Source: Enterobacter sp. JBIWA008
GTDB lineage: Bacteria > Pseudomonadota > Gammaproteobacteria > Enterobacterales > Enterobacteriaceae
Length of the DNA stretch: 64,000 nt
Assembly (NCBI RefSeq): GCF_019968765.1
Contig: NZ_CP074149.1
Location: forward strand, 1,612,001 to 1,676,000
Direction: 5' to 3'
Below are positions 31,092 to 42,400 of the stretch, one piece after another. Position numbers and translations under genes: made by a program. The notes under the pieces are model-generated. The model saw nothing but the letters and a program-made list of their open reading frames with translations, did not search any database and had not been told where the DNA came from. The number at the start of each line of letters is the position of its first letter. Position 1 is the first letter of the stretch.

Positions 31092-31776
31092 ACAAGTGAT
31101 GCCCGTTAAGCTGGCACAGGCGCTGGCGAATCCGTTATTTCCGGCGCTGGATAGCCAGCTGCGTGCCGGTCGTCACATTGGCTTAGACGAGCTGGATAAT
31201 CACGCCTTTTTGATGGACTTCCAGGAGTACCTGGAAGAGTTTTACGCCCGTTACAACGTGGAGCTTATTCGCGCGCCGGAAGGTTTTTTCTACCTGCGTC
31301 CGCGCTCCACGACGCTGATCCCGCGTTCCGTGCTCTCCGAGCTGGATATGATGGTCGGCAAAATTCTTTGCTACCTCTACCTCAGTCCGGAACGTCTGGC
31401 GAATGAAGGGATCTTCACCCAGCAGGAACTTTACGACGAGCTGTTGACGCTGGCTGATGAGAGTAAGCTGCTCAAGCTGGTGAACAACCGCTCCACGGGG
31501 TCGGATCTTGACCGTCAGAAATTACAGGAAAAAGTTCGCTCTTCCCTGAACCGTCTGCGTCGTCTGGGGATGGTCTGGTTTATGGGCCACGACAGCAGCA
31601 AATTCCGCATTACGGAATCTGTCTTCCGCTTCGGCGCCGACGTGCGTGCGGGCGATGACGCGCGTGAAGCGCAGCTTCGCATGATCCGCGACGGTGAAGC
31701 GATGCCGGTGGAAAACCATTTGCAGCTCAATGACGAGCATGAAGAGAATCTGCCGGATAGCGGGGAGGAAGAGTAA
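31072..31776 (+). CDS. mukE: Chromosome partition protein MukE
   Basis: KITE-type subunit of MukBEF that bridges MukF and DNA. The ATG at 31072 ([16 protein letters not shown]) gives 234 residues, as in E. coli; the frame is open to 30997 but that portion lies in mukF coding sequence. Tandem winged-helix domains are predicted from family knowledge. The C-terminus is acidic ([14 protein letters not shown]). It overlaps mukF by 20 bases and mukB by one. Confidence 0.96.
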   Translation: MSLTNIEQVMPVKLAQALANPLFPALDSQLRAGRHIGLDELDNHAFLMDFQEYLEEFYARYNVELIRAPEGFFYLRPRSTTLIPRSVLSELDMMVGKILCYLYLSPERLANEGIFTQQELYDELLTLADESKLLKLVNNRSTGSDLDRQKLQEKVRSSLNRLRRLGMVWFMGHDSSKFRITESVFRFGADVRAGDDAREAQLRMIRDGEAMPVENHLQLNDEHEENLPDSGEEE

Positions 31777-34700
31777 TGATTGAACGCGGTAAATTTCGCT
31801 CACTGACGCTGATTAACTGGAACGGCTTCTTTGCCCGAACGTTCGATCTGGATGAGCTGGTCACGACGCTCTCCGGCGGTAACGGTGCGGGTAAATCCAC
31901 CACCATGGCGGCCTTTGTCACGGCGCTGATCCCCGATCTGACGCTGCTTCACTTCCGTAACACCACCGAAGCGGGGGCGACAAGCGGCTCCCGTGATAAA
32001 GGTCTGCACGGTAAGCTGAAGGCCGGCGTCTGTTATTCGGTTCTGGACGTCATTAACTCCCGTCATCAGCGTGTGGTGGTGGGCGTACGCCTGCAGCAGG
32101 TCGCCGGTCGCGACCGTAAAGTGGATATCAAGCCGTTTGCGATCCAGGGCTTGCCGACCTCCGTGCAGCCGACGGCGCTGCTGACGGAAACCCTGAACGA
32201 ACGTCAGGCGCGCGTGCTGACGCTGCAGGAGCTGAAGGACAAGCTTGAAGCCATCGAAGGCGTGCAGTTCAAGCAGTTCAACTCTATTACCGACTACCAT
32301 TCGCTGATGTTCGATCTGGGCGTGGTGGCGCGTCGTCTGCGCACCGCATCAGACCGTAGCAAATACTACCGCCTGATCGAAGCGTCTCTGTACGGCGGTA
32401 TCTCCAGCGCGATTACCCGCTCCCTGCGCGACTACCTGCTGCCGGAAAACAGCGGGGTGCGTAAGGCCTTCCAGGATATGGAAGCGGCGCTGCGTGAAAA
32501 CCGTATGACGCTGGAAGCGATCCGCGTTACCCAGTCTGACCGTGACCTGTTTAAACACCTGATAAGCGAAGCCACCAACTACGTGGCGGCAGACTATATG
32601 CGCCACGCCAACGAGCGGCGCGTGCATCTCGATCAGGCATTAGAATACCGTCGCGAGCTGTTTACCTCTCGTAAACAGCTGGTGGCCGAGCAGTACAAGC
32701 ACGTCGAGATGGCGCGCGAGCTGGGTGAGCACAACGGTGCTGAAGGCGACCTGGAGGCCGATTACCAGGCCGCCAGCGATCACCTGAACCTGGTGCAGAC
32801 CGCGCTGCGTCAGCAGGAAAAAATCGAGCGCTATGAAGCGGACCTCGACGAGCTGCAAATTCGCCTCGAAGAGCAGAATGAAGTGGTGGCTGAAGCCGCC
32901 GACATGCAGGAAGAGAACGAAGCCCGCGCCGAAGCCGCCGAGCTGGAAGTGGATGAGCTGAAAAGCCAGCTTGCCGATTACCAGCAGGCACTTGACGTGC
33001 AGCAGACCCGTGCGATTCAGTACACTCAGGCACTGCAGGCATTACAGCGTGCGAAAGAGCTTTGCCATCTGCCTGATCTGACGCCGGACAGCGCCGACGA
33101 GTGGCTGGATACTTTCCAGGCCAAAGAGCAGGAAGCCACCGAGAAGCTGCTGTCCCTCGAACAGAAAATGAGCGTCGCGCAAACGGCGCACAGCCAGTTT
33201 GAGCAGGCTTATCAGTTAGTCGTTGCGATTAACGGCCCGCTGGCGCGTAACGAAGCCTGGGATGTTGCCCGTGAACTGCTGCGCGACGGTGTGAACCAGC
33301 GCCATCTGGCCGAGCAGGTTCAGCCGCTGCGTATGCGTCTGAACGAGCTTGAGCAGCGCCTTCGCGAGCAGCAGGAAGCCGAGCGTCTTCTGGCGGAATT
33401 CTGCAAGCGTCAGGGAAAAAATTACGATTTCGACGAGCTTGAAGCGCTGCATCAGGAGCTGGAAGCGCGTATTGCGGCCCTGTCCGATACCGTATCAAAC
33501 GCCAGCGAACAGCGTATGACCCTGCGTCAGGAGCTGGAGCAGATTCAGTCCCGTTCTAAAACGCTCCTGGAGCGTGCGCCGGTCTGGCTGGCGGCTCAAA
33601 GCAGTCTGAACCAGCTCAGCGAGCAGTGCGGCGAGCAGTTCGAATCCAGTCAGGAAGTGACCGAATACCTGCAGCAGCTGCTGGAGCGCGAACGTGAAGC
33701 CATCGTTGAACGTGACGAAGTGGGCGCCCGCAAGCGCGACGTCGATGAAGAAATTGAGCGCTTAAGCCAGCCGGGCGGGTCAGAAGATCCACGCCTGAAT
33801 GCGCTAGCGGAGCGTTTTGGCGGCGTGCTGCTGTCCGAGATTTATGACGACGTTGGCCTTGACGATGCCCCGTACTTCTCCGCGCTGTACGGTCCATCCC
33901 GCAATGCGATTGTGGTCCCGGATCTGTCGCTGATTTCTGAGCAGCTTGCCGGCCTGGAAGATTGCCCGGAAGATCTCTACCTGATCGAAGGGGATCCGCA
34001 GTCGTTCGATGACAGCGTATTCAGCGTCGACGAGCTGGAAAAAGCGGTGGTGGTGAAAATTGCCGACCGTCAGTGGCGTTATTCCCGCTTCCCGGAGCTG
34101 CCGCTGTTTGGCCGCGCCGCGCGCGAAAGCCGCATCGAGAGCCTGCACGCCGAGCGTGAGACGCTGTCTGAACGTTTTGCGACCCTGTCTTTTGACGTGC
34201 AGAAAACCCAGCGCCTGCATCAGGCGTTCAGCCGCTTTATCGGCAGCCATCTCGCCGTAGCGTTTGACGCGGATCCGGAAGCCGAAATCCGCAAGCTCAA
34301 TACCCGCCGTGGCGAGCTGGAACGTGCAATTGCCAGTCATGAAAGTGATAACCAGCAGAGTCGCGTTCAGTTTGAACAGGCGAAAGAGGGCGTTGCTGCC
34401 CTTAACCGCATTCTGCCGCGCCTGAATCTGCTGGCGGATGACACCCTGGCCGATCGCGTGGACGAGATCCAGGAGCGTCTGGATGAAGCGCAGGAAGCCG
34501 CGCGTTTCGTTCAGCAGCACGGCAATCAGCTGGCGAAGCTCGAGCCTGTCGTCTCTGTACTGCAGAGCGACCCGGAACAGTTTGAGCAGTTAAAAGAAGA
34601 TTATGCATGGTCGCAGCAGGTGCAGCGCGAAGCGCGTCAGCAGGCGTTTGCCCTGACGGAAGTGGTGCAGCGTCGGGCCCACTTTGGCTACTCCGATTCG

Positions 34701-36227
34701 GCGGAAATGCTGAGCGGTAACAGCGACCTGAACGAAAAACTGCGCCAGCGCCTTGAGCAGGCGGAAGCGGAACGTACTCGTGCCCGCGAAGCAATGCGCA
34801 GCCACTCCGCTCAGCTGAATCAGTACAACCAGGTGCTGGCCTCGCTGAAAAGCTCCTTCGACACCAAGAAAGAGCTGTTAAATGATTTGCAGAAAGAGCT
34901 TCAGGACATCGGGGTTCGTGCCGACAGCGGGGCAGAAGAACGCGCGCGTATTCGTCGTGACGAGCTGCATTCTCAGCTCAGCAATAACCGTGCGCGTCGT
35001 AATCAGCTGGAAAAAGCGCTGACCTTCTGCGAAGCAGAAATGGATAACCTGACCCGTCGCCTGCGCAAGCTGGAACGCGATTACTTTGAGATGCGCGAAC
35101 AGGTCGTGACCGCCAAGGCGGGCTGGTGCGCGGTGATGCGCATGGTGAAAGACAATAACGTTGAGCGTCGTCTGCACCGCCGTGAACTGGCGTATCTCTC
35201 TGCCGATGAGTTGCGATCCATGTCGGATAAGGCGTTGGGTGCGCTGCGTCTGGCGGTGGCGGATAACGAACACCTGCGCGACGTGCTGCGTATGTCGGAG
35301 GATCCGAAACGTCCGGAACGTAAAATTCAGTTCTTCGTGGCGGTTTACCAGCACCTGCGCGAGCGTATTCGTCAGGACATCATCCGTACCGACGATCCGG
35401 TCGAAGCCATCGAACAGATGGAAATCGAGCTGGGCCGCCTGACGGAAGAGCTGACCTCGCGCGAGCAGAAGCTGGCGATCAGCTCCCGCAGCGTGGCGAA
35501 CATTATTCGTAAAACCATTCAGCGTGAGCAGAACCGTATTCGCCAGCTGAACCAGGGTCTGCAAAGCGTGTCGTTTGGCCAGGTGAACAGCGTGCGCCTT
35601 AACGTCAACGTGCGTGAAGCCCATGCGACGCTGCTGGAAGTGCTCTCAGAGCAGCACGAGCAACATCAGGATCTGTTCAACAGCAACCGTCTGACCTTCT
35701 CCGAAGCGCTGGCGAAGCTGTATCAGCGCCTGAATCCGCAGATTGATATGGGGCAACGTACGCCGCAAACCATCGGTGAAGAGCTGCTGGACTACCGTAA
35801 CTACCTGGAAATGGAAGTTGAGGTAAACCGTGGCTCAGACGGCTGGCTGCGTGCGGAATCCGGGGCGCTCTCTACCGGTGAAGCGATCGGTACCGGGATG
35901 TCAATTCTGGTGATGGTCGTACAGAGCTGGGAAGATGAAGCGCGTCGCCTGCGCGGCAAAGACATCTCCCCATGCCGACTGCTGTTCCTGGATGAGGCGG
36001 CGCGTCTTGATGCGCGCTCCATTGCCACGCTGTTTGAGCTTTGCGAACGTCTTGATATGCAGCTCATCATTGCGGCACCGGAGAACATCAGTCCTGAAAA
36101 AGGGACAACCTACAAGCTGGTGCGTAAAGTGTTCCAGAACAGTGAACACGTTCACGTTGTGGGGCTGCGTGGCTTTGCGCCGCAGCCGCCAGAGTCACTA
36201 CCGGAAACCACGGCGGACGCTTCCTGA
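31776..36227 (+). CDS. mukB: Chromosome partition protein MukB (SMC-like ATPase)
   Basis: Large SMC-like motor of the MukBEF condensin. The 1483 residues compare with 1486 in E. coli. Walker [11 protein letters not shown] lies at about 33-42; a long coiled coil runs from about 280; the hinge lies near 660-770 ([20 protein letters not shown]); the second coiled coil follows; the C-terminal head has signature [12 protein letters not shown] and Walker [13 protein letters not shown]. The ATG shares one base with the mukE stop (TAATG). A strong terminator closes the operon. Confidence 0.97.
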   Translation: MIERGKFRSLTLINWNGFFARTFDLDELVTTLSGGNGAGKSTTMAAFVTALIPDLTLLHFRNTTEAGATSGSRDKGLHGKLKAGVCYSVLDVINSRHQRVVVGVRLQQVAGRDRKVDIKPFAIQGLPTSVQPTALLTETLNERQARVLTLQELKDKLEAIEGVQFKQFNSITDYHSLMFDLGVVARRLRTASDRSKYYRLIEASLYGGISSAITRSLRDYLLPENSGVRKAFQDMEAALRENRMTLEAIRVTQSDRDLFKHLISEATNYVAADYMRHANERRVHLDQALEYRRELFTSRKQLVAEQYKHVEMARELGEHNGAEGDLEADYQAASDHLNLVQTALRQQEKIERYEADLDELQIRLEEQNEVVAEAADMQEENEARAEAAELEVDELKSQLADYQQALDVQQTRAIQYTQALQALQRAKELCHLPDLTPDSADEWLDTFQAKEQEATEKLLSLEQKMSVAQTAHSQFEQAYQLVVAINGPLARNEAWDVARELLRDGVNQRHLAEQVQPLRMRLNELEQRLREQQEAERLLAEFCKRQGKNYDFDELEALHQELEARIAALSDTVSNASEQRMTLRQELEQIQSRSKTLLERAPVWLAAQSSLNQLSEQCGEQFESSQEVTEYLQQLLEREREAIVERDEVGARKRDVDEEIERLSQPGGSEDPRLNALAERFGGVLLSEIYDDVGLDDAPYFSALYGPSRNAIVVPDLSLISEQLAGLEDCPEDLYLIEGDPQSFDDSVFSVDELEKAVVVKIADRQWRYSRFPELPLFGRAARESRIESLHAERETLSERFATLSFDVQKTQRLHQAFSRFIGSHLAVAFDADPEAEIRKLNTRRGELERAIASHESDNQQSRVQFEQAKEGVAALNRILPRLNLLADDTLADRVDEIQERLDEAQEAARFVQQHGNQLAKLEPVVSVLQSDPEQFEQLKEDYAWSQQVQREARQQAFALTEVVQRRAHFGYSDSAEMLSGNSDLNEKLRQRLEQAEAERTRAREAMRSHSAQLNQYNQVLASLKSSFDTKKELLNDLQKELQDIGVRADSGAEERARIRRDELHSQLSNNRARRNQLEKALTFCEAEMDNLTRRLRKLERDYFEMREQVVTAKAGWCAVMRMVKDNNVERRLHRRELAYLSADELRSMSDKALGALRLAVADNEHLRDVLRMSEDPKRPERKIQFFVAVYQHLRERIRQDIIRTDDPVEAIEQMEIELGRLTEELTSREQKLAISSRSVANIIRKTIQREQNRIRQLNQGLQSVSFGQVNSVRLNVNVREAHATLLEVLSEQHEQHQDLFNSNRLTFSEALAKLYQRLNPQIDMGQRTPQTIGEELLDYRNYLEMEVEVNRGSDGWLRAESGALSTGEAIGTGMSILVMVVQSWEDEARRLRGKDISPCRLLFLDEAARLDARSIATLFELCERLDMQLIIAAPENISPEKGTTYKLVRKVFQNSEHVHVVGLRGFAPQPPESLPETTADAS

Positions 36228-36243
36228 CGCGTTTTCCGATCCG

Positions 36244-36272
36244 AAGCGGCGCCCTGGCGCCGCTTTTTTTTT
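36244..36272 (+). terminator. Terminator of the cmoM-mukFEB operon
   Basis: AAGCGGCGC (36244-36252) and GCGCCGCTT (36257-36265) form a nine-pair stem, followed by a run of T to 36272. Confidence 0.88.
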
Positions 36273-36303
36273 AAACTTAACTTGTGCTTAGGACTGCGTT
36301 ATC

Positions 36304-36318
36304 TTTAAACTTCTTTAC
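36304..36318 (-). promoter_or_regulatory. Possible CpxR box upstream of ldtD
   Basis: On the minus strand GTAAA-N5-TTAAA resembles the CpxR consensus GTAAA-N5-GTAAA, about 90 bases before the ldtD ATG. E. coli ldtD is reported to be Cpx-activated. The second half-site has one mismatch, and the spacing was judged by eye. Confidence 0.35.
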
Positions 36319-36405
36319 ATAAGGTAAGGCAACAGCTTAGACGTCTACCTATAATGAAAGAAAGCCCCAACGTGATGGGCATGTCGTGAAAACAGGGGGC
36401 AAGGG

Positions 36406-38229
36406 ATGTTGCTAAAGAAAGAATGTGGTCGTCAGCTGTCTGCGCTGAGTTTATGCCTGGCAGTGATGTTTGCTCCGCTGTTAACCGCCCAGGCCGATGA
36501 GCCTGAAATTGTGCCGACTGACAGCTCGGCAACGACAGGTGCTCAGCCAACGTCGTTGTCCCAGCCGCTGGAGCAATCTCCGGCGACGGCGATCATGGCC
36601 GGTATTAAACCGCTGCCGGAAGGCATCGACGTCGAATCGCTCAGTCAGCAGCTGCAGTCGGAGCTGCCGTCAGGCTACACGCCTGTCTATATCAATCAGC
36701 TCACGCTCCTCTATGCTGCCCGCGATATGAAACCGATGTGGGAAAACCGCGATGCCGTGCGCGCCTTCCAGCAGCAGCTGGCAGAGGTCGCAATTGCCGG
36801 GTTTCAGCCGCAGTTTACAAAGTGGGTTGAGCTGTTAACCGATCCTGCCGTCACCGGGCAGGCGCGGGACGTGGTGCTTTCCGATGCCATGATGGGCTAC
36901 CTGCAGTTCGTGGCGGGTATTCCGGTCAATGGCAACCGTTGGCTATACAGCGATAAGCCGTACAAGCTGGCGACGCCGGCGCTGTCGGTGATTAACCAAT
37001 GGCAGTTAGCGCTGGATAACGGCGAACTGCCGCGCTTTATTGCCAGCCTCGCACCGGCGCATCCACAATATGCCACTCTGCACCAGTCGCTCCTCGCGCT
37101 GGTGGGGGACACGCGTCCATGGCCGCAAATGCGCGCTACCGCGACGCTGCGTCCGGGGCAGTGGAGCAGCGATGTGCCGGCCCTGCGCGAGATCCTGGTG
37201 CGTTCCGGTATTCTGGAAGGCGGGCCAAAGATTGCTCTCCCGGGTGATGATCCACAAAACGTCGCCGTCAGCCCGTCAGCTCCTGTGAAAGAGAAGAAAG
37301 CCGATGTCCTGAGCAGCAAACCTGCGGCTTACGATCGCGAGCTGGTTGCGGCCGTTAAGCAATTCCAGGCCGCTCAGGGGCTGGGGGCCGATGGCGTCAT
37401 TGGCCAGACGACGCGCGACTGGCTGAACGTATCGCCTGCGCAGCGGGCAGGGGTGCTGGCGCTCAATATCCAGCGTTTGCGCCTGCTGCCGGGAACGCTC
37501 TCTACCGGGATTATGGTTAACATCCCGGCGTATTCCCTGGTCTATTATCAGGATGGTAGCGAAAAACTGGCGTCGCGCGTGATTGTCGGGCGTCCGGATC
37601 GTAAAACACCGATGATGAGCAGCGCGCTGAATAACGTGGTGGTTAACCCGCCGTGGAACGTACCGCCGACCCTGGCGCGAAAAGACATTCTGCCGAAGGT
37701 CTGGAACGATCCGGGCTATCTGGAACGTCATGGCTATACGGTGATGCGTGGATGGAACAGTAAAGAGGCCATCGACCCTTATATGGTCGACTGGTCGACG
37801 ATCACTGCGTCGAATCTGCCGTTCCGTTTCCAGCAGGCTCCCGGGGCGCACAACTCTTTAGGGCGCTACAAATTCAATATGCCGAGTTCAGAAGCTATCT
37901 ACCTGCACGATACGCCGAACCACAACCTGTTCCAGAAAGATACTCGCGCGCTGAGTTCTGGCTGCGTGCGAGTGAACAAAGCCTCTGAGCTGGCCAATAT
38001 GCTGCTGCAGGATGCGGGCTGGAACGATACGCGCATCTCGGATGCCCTGAAACAGGGGGATACGCGTTACGTTAATATTCGCCACAATATTCCGGTCAAT
38101 CTTTACTATCTGACGGCGTTTGTGGGCGAAGACGGACGTACCCAGTATCGTACAGATATTTACAATTATGATCTCACCGCGCGATCCGGCGCACAAATCT
38201 TGCCAAAAGCGGAACAATTAATCAGGTAA
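36406..38229 (+). CDS. ldtD: L,D-transpeptidase LdtD
   Basis: Periplasmic enzyme (YcbB) that forms 3-3 crosslinks in peptidoglycan and underlies some beta-lactam tolerance in E. coli. The 607 residues compare with 615. A signal peptide ([17 protein letters not shown]) is followed by a Ser/Thr/Gln-rich linker, the scaffold with a peptidoglycan-binding helix bundle ([20 protein letters not shown] near 310-330), and the YkuD catalytic domain with [11 protein letters not shown] and [10 protein letters not shown]; the nucleophile is C520. The ATG at 36406 follows CAAGGG. mepK follows after 174 bases. Confidence 0.95.
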   Translation: MLLKKECGRQLSALSLCLAVMFAPLLTAQADEPEIVPTDSSATTGAQPTSLSQPLEQSPATAIMAGIKPLPEGIDVESLSQQLQSELPSGYTPVYINQLTLLYAARDMKPMWENRDAVRAFQQQLAEVAIAGFQPQFTKWVELLTDPAVTGQARDVVLSDAMMGYLQFVAGIPVNGNRWLYSDKPYKLATPALSVINQWQLALDNGELPRFIASLAPAHPQYATLHQSLLALVGDTRPWPQMRATATLRPGQWSSDVPALREILVRSGILEGGPKIALPGDDPQNVAVSPSAPVKEKKADVLSSKPAAYDRELVAAVKQFQAAQGLGADGVIGQTTRDWLNVSPAQRAGVLALNIQRLRLLPGTLSTGIMVNIPAYSLVYYQDGSEKLASRVIVGRPDRKTPMMSSALNNVVVNPPWNVPPTLARKDILPKVWNDPGYLERHGYTVMRGWNSKEAIDPYMVDWSTITASNLPFRFQQAPGAHNSLGRYKFNMPSSEAIYLHDTPNHNLFQKDTRALSSGCVRVNKASELANMLLQDAGWNDTRISDALKQGDTRYVNIRHNIPVNLYYLTAFVGEDGRTQYRTDIYNYDLTARSGAQILPKAEQLIR

Positions 38230-38313
38230 ATGAAGTAGTTCGGGAAAAATGATTGTCGTAAGTTATGGTGAATAAGGGGCTATATCGCTGTAAGCCGCGT
38301 ATTCACTGGGATT

Positions 38314-38353
38314 GGGCGCCTTGACGTACCTGGTTTTGCCAGTTAAGGTGCCC
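38314..38353 (+). other. Long stem-loop in the ldtD-mepK gap
   Basis: GGGCGCCTTGAC (38314-38325) pairs continuously with GTTAAGGTGCCC (38342-38353), giving twelve pairs including two G-T wobbles. The 16-base loop can form an inner TGG/CCA stem. No T run follows, so it is not a normal terminator. It ends 50 bases before the mepK ATG, probably in its untranslated leader. Its role is unknown. Confidence 0.6.
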
Positions 38354-38403
38354 TTCGTGCGCTAAGCATATTACGATTTCTTTTACCTGTAGACCTGATT
38401 ATC

Positions 38404-38955
38404 ATGGACAAATTTGACGCTAATCGCCGCAAACTGCTGGCGTTAGGTGGTGTTGCGCTTGGCGCAGCGGCCATCCTGCCGACGCCAGCATTTGCCACCC
38501 TCTCGACACCTCGTCCGCGAGTTTTAACGCTCAACAATCTGCATACCGGTGAGTCGCTAAAAGCGGAGTTTTTCGATGGCAGAGGCTATATTCAGGATGA
38601 ATTAGCAAGACTTAACCATTTTTTCCGTGATTTCCGCGCGAATAAAATAAAAGCCATCGATCCAGGACTGTTTGATCAGCTTTTCCGCCTTCAGGGCCTG
38701 CTGGGCACCAGCAAGCCGGTGCAGCTCATCTCTGGCTATCGCTCGATTGATACCAATAATGAACTGCGCGCCCACAGTCGCGGGGTAGCGAAAAAAAGCT
38801 ATCACACGAAGGGACAGGCAATGGATTTCCATATTGAAGGCGTTTCGTTAGCCAATATTCGCAAAGCCGCGTTATCTATGCGCGCAGGTGGTGTAGGATA
38901 TTACCCCAGCAGCAACTTTGTGCATATTGATACCGGTCCGGTTCGGCACTGGTAA
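38404..38955 (+). CDS. mepK: Murein endopeptidase MepK (M15-type)
   Basis: Zinc endopeptidase (YcbK) that in E. coli cleaves 3-3 crosslinks and permits cell-wall growth. The 183 residues begin with a twin-arginine signal ([10 protein letters not shown], arginines 8-9; cleavage near AFA-TL about residue 31). Peptidase M15A motifs are SGYRS, then H134 and D141 in [11 protein letters not shown], and H174 in FVHID, the expected metal ligands. No clear Shine-Dalgarno precedes the ATG, and a long hairpin lies upstream. Its proximity to ldtD, which makes the bond MepK cuts, fits a shared pathway. Confidence 0.94.
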   Translation: MDKFDANRRKLLALGGVALGAAAILPTPAFATLSTPRPRVLTLNNLHTGESLKAEFFDGRGYIQDELARLNHFFRDFRANKIKAIDPGLFDQLFRLQGLLGTSKPVQLISGYRSIDTNNELRAHSRGVAKKSYHTKGQAMDFHIEGVSLANIRKAALSMRAGGVGYYPSSNFVHIDTGPVRHW

Positions 38956-38975
38956 TAACGAAACACAGGAGCAGT

Positions 38976-39623
38976 ATGAACTATCGTATTATTCCGGTTA
39001 CCGCGTTCTCGCAGAATTGTTCATTGATCTGGTGCGAACAGACTAAACTGGCCGCGCTTGTCGATCCCGGCGGTGACGCTGAGAAAATCAAGCAGGAAGT
39101 CGCAGCAAGCGGCGTCACGCTGATGCAGATTTTGCTCACTCATGGTCATCTTGACCATGTAGGTGCTGCGGCTGAACTGGCTGAACACTACGGTGTGCCG
39201 GTGATCGGCCCGGAAAAAGAAGATGAGTTCTGGCTGCAGGGATTACCCGCCCAAAGCCGCATGTTTGGCCTTGATGAGTGTCAGTCCCTGACGCCCGATC
39301 GCTGGCTGAACGAAGGAGAGAGCGTTAGCGTAGGGAATGTGACTTTACAGGTGTTGCATTGTCCTGGGCATACGCCAGGCCATATCGTCTTCTTTGATGA
39401 CCAGTCCCGTCTGCTGATTTCCGGCGATGTGATCTTCAAAGGTGGCGTAGGACGTAGCGATTTTCCGCGCGGCGACCACGGGCAGCTGATTCAGTCGATT
39501 AAACAAAAGTTATTGCCGCTGGGTGATGACGTTACGTTTATCCCTGGACACGGTCCTAAGTCAACGCTGGGCTATGAACGGCTCCATAATCCGTTCCTTC
39601 AGGATGAAATGCCTGTCTGGTAA
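38976..39623 (+). CDS. gloC: Hydroxyacylglutathione hydrolase GloC (type II glyoxalase)
   Basis: Metallo-beta-lactamase-fold enzyme (YcbL) that hydrolyses S-lactoylglutathione in methylglyoxal detoxification. The 215 residues match E. coli. Metal ligands appear as THGHLDH at residues 55-61, then HCPGHTPGH, the ISGDVIF aspartate, and the final PGHG. AGGAGCAG precedes the ATG. It is 20 bases downstream of mepK, so co-transcription is likely, and it ends at a bidirectional terminator. Confidence 0.94.
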   Translation: MNYRIIPVTAFSQNCSLIWCEQTKLAALVDPGGDAEKIKQEVAASGVTLMQILLTHGHLDHVGAAAELAEHYGVPVIGPEKEDEFWLQGLPAQSRMFGLDECQSLTPDRWLNEGESVSVGNVTLQVLHCPGHTPGHIVFFDDQSRLLISGDVIFKGGVGRSDFPRGDHGQLIQSIKQKLLPLGDDVTFIPGHGPKSTLGYERLHNPFLQDEMPVW

Positions 39624-39632
39624 CCCGCATAA

Positions 39633-39660
39633 AAAAAGCCTGCATAACGCAGGCTTTTTT
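39633..39660. terminator. Bidirectional terminator between gloC and aspC
   Basis: AAAAAGCCTGC and GCAGGCTTTTT form a stem around ATAAC, with A and T runs on both sides, serving both convergent genes. Confidence 0.88.
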
Positions 39661-39671
39661 ATAGGCGCAAA

Positions 39672-40862
39672 TTACAGTACGGCGACAATCGCTTCGCACA
39701 GCGGCGCCATGTTGTCAGGCGTCATGCCTGCAACGTTCACGCGGCCAGACGCCACGGCGTACACGCCGAACTCTTCACGCAGACGTAGAACCTGCTCTTT
39801 GGTCAGGCCGCTGAAAGAGAACATGCCGTTCTGTTTGATGATAAAGCTGAAGTCGCGGTCCGCGCCTTTCTCCGCCAGGGTGTTCACAAACAGCAGGCGC
39901 ATGCGCTGAATGCGCTGACGCATATCGTTCAGCTCTTGTTCCCAGATGGCGCGCAGCGCATCGTTGCTCAGGATAGTCGCAACGACAGATGCACCGTGTG
40001 CCGGCGGGTTAGAGTAGTTAGCGCGGATAACGGATTTCATCTGGCTGAACGCGCGATCGACGGTCTCTTCGTTAGCTGCAACCAGCGTACAGGCGCCTAC
40101 GCGCTCATTGTACAGACCGAAGTTCTTGGAATAGGAACTCGCCACGATCAGCTCCTGATGCACGGCTGCGAACGCGCGCAGGCCTTCGGCATCTTCTTCC
40201 AGACCACGGGCGAAGCCCTGGTAGGCAAAGTCAAACAGCGGCAGCCAGCCTTTTTCAACGGACAGCTTCGCCAGGTGTTGCCACTGCTCAAGCGTCGGAT
40301 CGATACCGGTTGGGTTGTGGCAGCAGCCGTGGAACAGTACCACGTCACCTGACTGTGCTTCGCTCAGGCTCGCCAGCAGGCCGTCAAAGTCGAGAGAGTG
40401 GTTTGCCGCGTCGTAGTAGGCGTATTCACGCACTTCCAGACCCGCAGAGTTAAACACGCTCTTGTGGTTTGGCCAGCTTGGGTTGCTCACCCAGACACGC
40501 TTAACAGAGGTGTTTTTCGCAAGGAAATCCGCCGCCACGCGCAGCGCACCGGTACCGCCTGGGGTCTGTGCTGTACGGGCACGTTTGTCACTCACAATTG
40601 CGCTACCTTTACCGAACAGCAGCTCCTGGGTGCAGCGACCAAATTCAGGGATACCATCGATACCGAGGTAGTTTTTGGTGGTTTCGTTTTCCAGCAGATA
40701 CTGCTCAGCTTTCTTAACGCTGGTCAGTACCGGAGTTTTGCCGGTTTCATCTTTATATACACCAATACCCAGGTTGATTTTGCCAGGGCGGTCGTCGGCA
40801 CGAAACAGATCGGCCAGGCCCAGAATAGGGTCGGCAGGAGCGGCGGTAATGTTCTCAAACAT
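39672..40862 (-). CDS. aspC: Aspartate aminotransferase
   Basis: PLP enzyme interconverting aspartate and oxaloacetate with glutamate and 2-oxoglutarate. The 396 residues equal E. coli AspC. The Schiff-base lysine is in [14 protein letters not shown] (K246). Other motifs are [13 protein letters not shown] and the C-terminal [10 protein letters not shown], which carries the substrate-binding arginine. The minus-strand gene follows ompF in the same direction with the ompF terminator between them. Confidence 0.97.
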   Translation of the reverse strand: MFENITAAPADPILGLADLFRADDRPGKINLGIGVYKDETGKTPVLTSVKKAEQYLLENETTKNYLGIDGIPEFGRCTQELLFGKGSAIVSDKRARTAQTPGGTGALRVAADFLAKNTSVKRVWVSNPSWPNHKSVFNSAGLEVREYAYYDAANHSLDFDGLLASLSEAQSGDVVLFHGCCHNPTGIDPTLEQWQHLAKLSVEKGWLPLFDFAYQGFARGLEEDAEGLRAFAAVHQELIVASSYSKNFGLYNERVGACTLVAANEETVDRAFSQMKSVIRANYSNPPAHGASVVATILSNDALRAIWEQELNDMRQRIQRMRLLFVNTLAEKGADRDFSFIIKQNGMFSFSGLTKEQVLRLREEFGVYAVASGRVNVAGMTPDNMAPLCEAIVAVL

Positions 40863-40990
40863 GACGAAGTTCCATTGTGATTACAGAAGTGAAATCCGCT
40901 ATCAGGTTAACGGTAGATTTACAAAATGCCAACCGTTTGCGACGAAAAGCGTGCGGCTTTTCAAAAGTCGCCATTATTTTCTGTCACGCA

Positions 40991-41016
40991 TAAAAAAACA
41001 GGGCCGAAGCCCTGTT
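40991..41016 (-). terminator. Terminator of ompF
   Basis: AACAGGGC (40997-41004) and GCCCTGTT (41009-41016) form a stem with a TTCG loop when read on the minus strand, followed by TTTTTTT. Confidence 0.88.
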
Positions 41017-41046
41017 CATTAAGCATATAACAAAGTGGTGTACTGA

Positions 41047-42180
41047 TTAGAACTGGTAAACAGCAGCCAGACCAACCTGGTCGTCGGTACCAACCCAGCC
41101 GCCGCCAGTGCGCTTGGCCTGATCTTCGTCGATCAGGTTGATGCGGTAGTCAGCAGACACGTTGAAGTTTTTGTTGAAGTAGTAAGTAGCACCAACTTCA
41201 ACGTATTTAGCCAGATCTGCATCGCCGCCAGATACGGTGTTCAGGTTTTTACCTTTACTCTGGACGTAGGACAGGGATGGACGCAGACCGAAGTCGAACT
41301 GGTACTGAGCGATAACTTCGAAGTTCTGGGTTTTGTTCGCTACGTTGAACACGTCACCAGAATCATCAGGAGTGTTGGAACCGGTGGTGTTAGCCAGGAG
41401 GCTCATATTGCGGGTTTCTGCGTATACAGCAGCCAGATACAGGCTGTTTGCATCGTATTTACCGCCAATTGCCCATGCTTCGGCTTTGTCGCCTTTACCA
41501 TCGGCCTTCTGGTCAAGAGTACGGTTAGCATTGCTGTACGCGCCAGTCAGAGCAAAGCCACTGCCGAAGTCATAAGCTACAGAGTAACCAACACCGTCGC
41601 CATTCGCACGACGCAGGTCAGCGCGTTCGTTTTTAGCCTGGTACTGGAGACCGAAGCTCAGACCATCAACCAGACCAAAGAAATCGTTGTTACGGTAGGT
41701 CAGCAGGCCAGTAGAACGGCTAGTCATGTAGTTATCAACATTGCCACCGCCCCATGTTTCGCCGGACCAGGTTGGCGCCATGTCGGTGTAGGATTCTACA
41801 TCGTATACGATGCCGTAGTTACGACCGTAGTCGAGGCTGCCAGCGTCAGCCATTTTCAGGCCAGCGAAAGCCAGACGAGTACGAGTAGAGTTGTTTGCAG
41901 ACTGTTCGCCTTCCGCAGAGCTGGCCAGTGCACGGTATTCCCACTGACCATAACCGGTCAGTTGGTCGTTGATCTGAGTTTCGCCTTTGAAACCGATCTG
42001 TGCATAAGTTGAATCTGAGTTGTTGGTGTTATCGCCATTGGTAACGAAGTCACGCTCAGCATTAACTTTTCCGTACAGATCCAGCTTGTTGCCGTTCTTG
42101 TTATAGATTTCTGCAGCGTTAGCTGCACCAGCTACCAGCAGAGCAGGGATAACCACTGCCAGAATATTGCGCTTCATCAT
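41047..42180 (-). CDS. ompF: Outer membrane porin OmpF (OmpK35/Omp35 type)
   Basis: Trimeric general porin that admits small hydrophilic solutes and many beta-lactams. The 377 residues begin [10 protein letters not shown], with a 22-residue signal peptide ending ANA. The 16-strand barrel ends in the typical AAVYQF with terminal Phe. The constriction loop L3 reads [15 protein letters not shown] (about 132-145), lacking the PEFGG of E. coli OmpF and OmpC but close to Klebsiella OmpK35. The position between asnS and aspC and the conserved leader support orthology with ompF. It is expressed from an OmpR-controlled promoter with a 110-base leader. Confidence 0.93.
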   Translation of the reverse strand: MMKRNILAVVIPALLVAGAANAAEIYNKNGNKLDLYGKVNAERDFVTNGDNTNNSDSTYAQIGFKGETQINDQLTGYGQWEYRALASSAEGEQSANNSTRTRLAFAGLKMADAGSLDYGRNYGIVYDVESYTDMAPTWSGETWGGGNVDNYMTSRSTGLLTYRNNDFFGLVDGLSFGLQYQAKNERADLRRANGDGVGYSVAYDFGSGFALTGAYSNANRTLDQKADGKGDKAEAWAIGGKYDANSLYLAAVYAETRNMSLLANTTGSNTPDDSGDVFNVANKTQNFEVIAQYQFDFGLRPSLSYVQSKGKNLNTVSGGDADLAKYVEVGATYYFNKNFNVSADYRINLIDEDQAKRTGGGWVGTDDQVGLAAVYQF

Positions 42181-42290
42181 TATTTATTACCCTCATTGGT
42201 TTTTTTATGACACTCGCCACTGCCGTCAATAAATTCTGTCAATAAATATTTCCGGAACTATTGATGAGAGTTTGGTGTCTTTATGTGTCT
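42181..42290 (-). promoter_or_regulatory. ompF mRNA leader with MicF target
   Basis: The 110-base leader, read from about 42290 (AGACACATAAAGACACC), is nearly the E. coli ompF leader. The ribosome site region GAGGGTAATAAATAATG and the preceding GGCAGTGGCGAGTGTC form the segment bound by the MicF sRNA in E. coli. micF itself is not in this window. Confidence 0.7.
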
Positions 42291-42297
42291 GACAGGC

Positions 42298-42400
42298 ATC
42301 TTTCCATTCGGCGAAGCGTTTCGCTAGCCTGAAAGTACTACAATTCTCAAGATTAAGTAACCAAAAGAAAATATATGTAACTAAGTATGTATTTTTGGGA
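42298..42400 (-). promoter_or_regulatory. ompF promoter and proximal OmpR sites
   Basis: On the minus strand -10 AAAGAT (plus 42298-42303) and -35 TAGCGA (plus 42321-42326) are 17 bases apart, both poor, as in the activator-dependent E. coli promoter. Upstream TTAGTTACATATATTTTC and CTTTTGGTTACTTAATC resemble OmpR sites F1-F3. Confidence 0.7.
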
